Position numbers and translations under genes: made by a program | Shown here: positions 5,978-6,788 of the stretch, in pieces | Position numbering within the stretch: the stretch's first letter is position 1 | Layout: every line of letters starts with the position of its first letter | Notes under the pieces: model-generated | What the model saw: the letters and a program-made list of their open reading frames with translations, nothing else | The model's database searches: none | Told to the model about the DNA's origin: nothing | From: an uncultured Clostridia bacterium | GTDB taxonomy: Bacteria; Bacillota; Clostridia; Oscillospirales; Acutalibacteraceae | Length of the DNA stretch: 6,788 bases | Reading direction: 5' to 3' | Assembly (NCBI GenBank): GCA_946405475.1 | Contig: CAMJHI010000124.1 | Location: 1 to 6,788 of the forward strand

Positions 5978-6788
5978 ATGGCGGATCAGAAAAAATCAAA
6001 ACCGAAATCCTCTTCGCAGCAGAGCAAGTCAAAAAGCGGCTCGTCCAAAAAGCCGTCCTCGCAGCAGAGCGTGAAAAAGCAGGCGGCCAGGATCGAGCAG
6101 GAACGCCTTGCGCAGCAGGCGCAGCGTGACGCGGCCAAAAAGCAGGTCGTTTCCGTTTTGCTGTTTGCGGCCGCTTTGCTGATGCTCTGCATCATCGTGG
6201 TGCCCAGCGGCGCCGCGGCGGGCGAAACGAACCCGTGGCAGTGGATGAAAAACGTGCTGTTCGGTCTGTTCGGCATTTGCTCCATCGCCCTGCCCATCAT
6301 GATGTTTTACAGCGCCGTGACGCTTTCCAAAGAAAACAGCGGCGGCAATATCGCCCTGCGCCTGACGGGCATCGGGCTGATCGCGGTCTGCCTTTCGTCG
6401 CTCATCCATATCGGCACGAAGGGGTCTGATTATCTGCGCGGCACGCCGCTCGCGCTGCAGGCGTCCGATGCGTGGCGGGCCGGGCTGACGGTGACAAACG
6501 GCGGCGTTTTCGGTTCCTTCATCGGCGGCGCGCTGGCCAAGCTGTTCGGAAAGGCCGGCGGCATCATCACGCTGCTGATCCTGCTGTTTGCCGTGCTGAT
6601 GCTTTCCACCGGCACGTCGCTGCCGCAGCTGTTCGCACTTGTGCGCAAGCCGTTCAGCAAGGCGGCCGATTACACCCAGCGCCAGCGTGAAAAGCAGCGG
6701 ACGCGGGAAGAAGCCTATGAGCCGCAGGAAGAACCGGCAGAGCCTGTTCCGGAAAGCCCGAAACGCAAAAAGAAAAAGCCGGCGCCTC
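5978..6788 (+). CDS. FtsK/SpoIIIE-family DNA translocase, N-terminal part (runs off the window)
   Basis: Only the first 270 residues are in the window and the frame is still open at the right edge. ATG 5978 follows AAGGA by 7 nt. Residues 1-55 are a cytoplasmic Lys/Ser/Gln-rich, partly repetitive tail. Four hydrophobic segments follow at about 57-75, 92-117, 124-146 and 176-212, matching the four-helix membrane anchor of FtsK/SpoIIIE proteins. After these come a basic stretch (RKPFSKAADYTQRQREKQR) and an acidic, proline-rich linker (EEPAEPVPESP) ending in a KRKKKKP patch. The family's ATPase motor and DNA-reading gamma domain would lie beyond the window and are not seen, so the family call rests on architecture. 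The predicted role is moving chromosome ends through the closing division or sporulation septum. It is probably transcribed with uppP. Confidence 0.85.
   Translation, partial: MADQKKSKPKSSSQQSKSKSGSSKKPSSQQSVKKQAARIEQERLAQQAQRDAAKKQVVSVLLFAAALLMLCIIVVPSGAAAGETNPWQWMKNVLFGLFGICSIALPIMMFYSAVTLSKENSGGNIALRLTGIGLIAVCLSSLIHIGTKGSDYLRGTPLALQASDAWRAGLTVTNGGVFGSFIGGALAKLFGKAGGIITLLILLFAVLMLSTGTSLPQLFALVRKPFSKAADYTQRQREKQRTREEAYEPQEEPAEPVPESPKRKKKKPAP
6014..6070 (+). repeat. short internal direct repeat in the translocase N-terminal tail
   Basis: The 12-mer TCGCAGCAGAGC occurs at 6014-6025 and 6059-6070, 45 nt apart and in frame. It encodes SQQS twice within a Ser/Lys/Gln-rich disordered tail, consistent with small in-frame duplication. 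Confidence 0.6.

Overview
The window looks like part of a Clostridia-type Firmicutes chromosome, perhaps from the Oscillospirales or a related group. This is inferred from strong AGGAGG-like ribosome sites, canonical sigma-A promoters, a CCA-encoding serine tRNA, an Aquifex-type aconitase paired with an isocitrate dehydrogenase, and an FtsK/SpoIIIE translocase. No species is claimed. The DNA right of about position 1500 is GC-rich (one hand-counted 60-base line in icd is about 65%). Three hand-counted lines in the leftmost gene average about 47%.

Left region (1-1250): two overlapping plus-strand genes of unknown function. The first carries a helix-turn-helix-like segment. A rho-independent terminator follows the pair. 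Their lower GC and lack of recognisable families suggest accessory or mobile DNA. Next comes a minus-strand tRNA-Ser(GGA) with its own promoter and terminator. Its 3' end faces the orphan genes, the orientation expected if an element had integrated there, but no second attachment site is visible.

Centre (1448-5010): a minus-strand operon with a textbook promoter (TTGACA, 17 bp, TATGAT), aconitate hydratase, an isocitrate dehydrogenase 5 nt downstream, a small gene overlapping the dehydrogenase stop by 4 nt (a weak DUF2007-like candidate), and a strong terminator. The two enzymes take citrate to 2-oxoglutarate, the oxidative entry to glutamate synthesis. No citrate synthase is in view.

Right (5004-6788): a divergent plus-strand pair. 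uppP (undecaprenyl-diphosphate phosphatase, lipid-carrier recycling for cell-wall synthesis) is followed by an FtsK/SpoIIIE-family DNA translocase cut by the window edge after its membrane domain. The candidate uppP promoter and the aconitase promoter overlap in their -35 boxes.

Most of the window is ordinary housekeeping DNA. I see no clear new system. The points worth checking are the possible integration junction at tRNA-Ser, the orphan gene pair, the unusual cofactor loop of the dehydrogenase, and the small coupled third gene of its operon.
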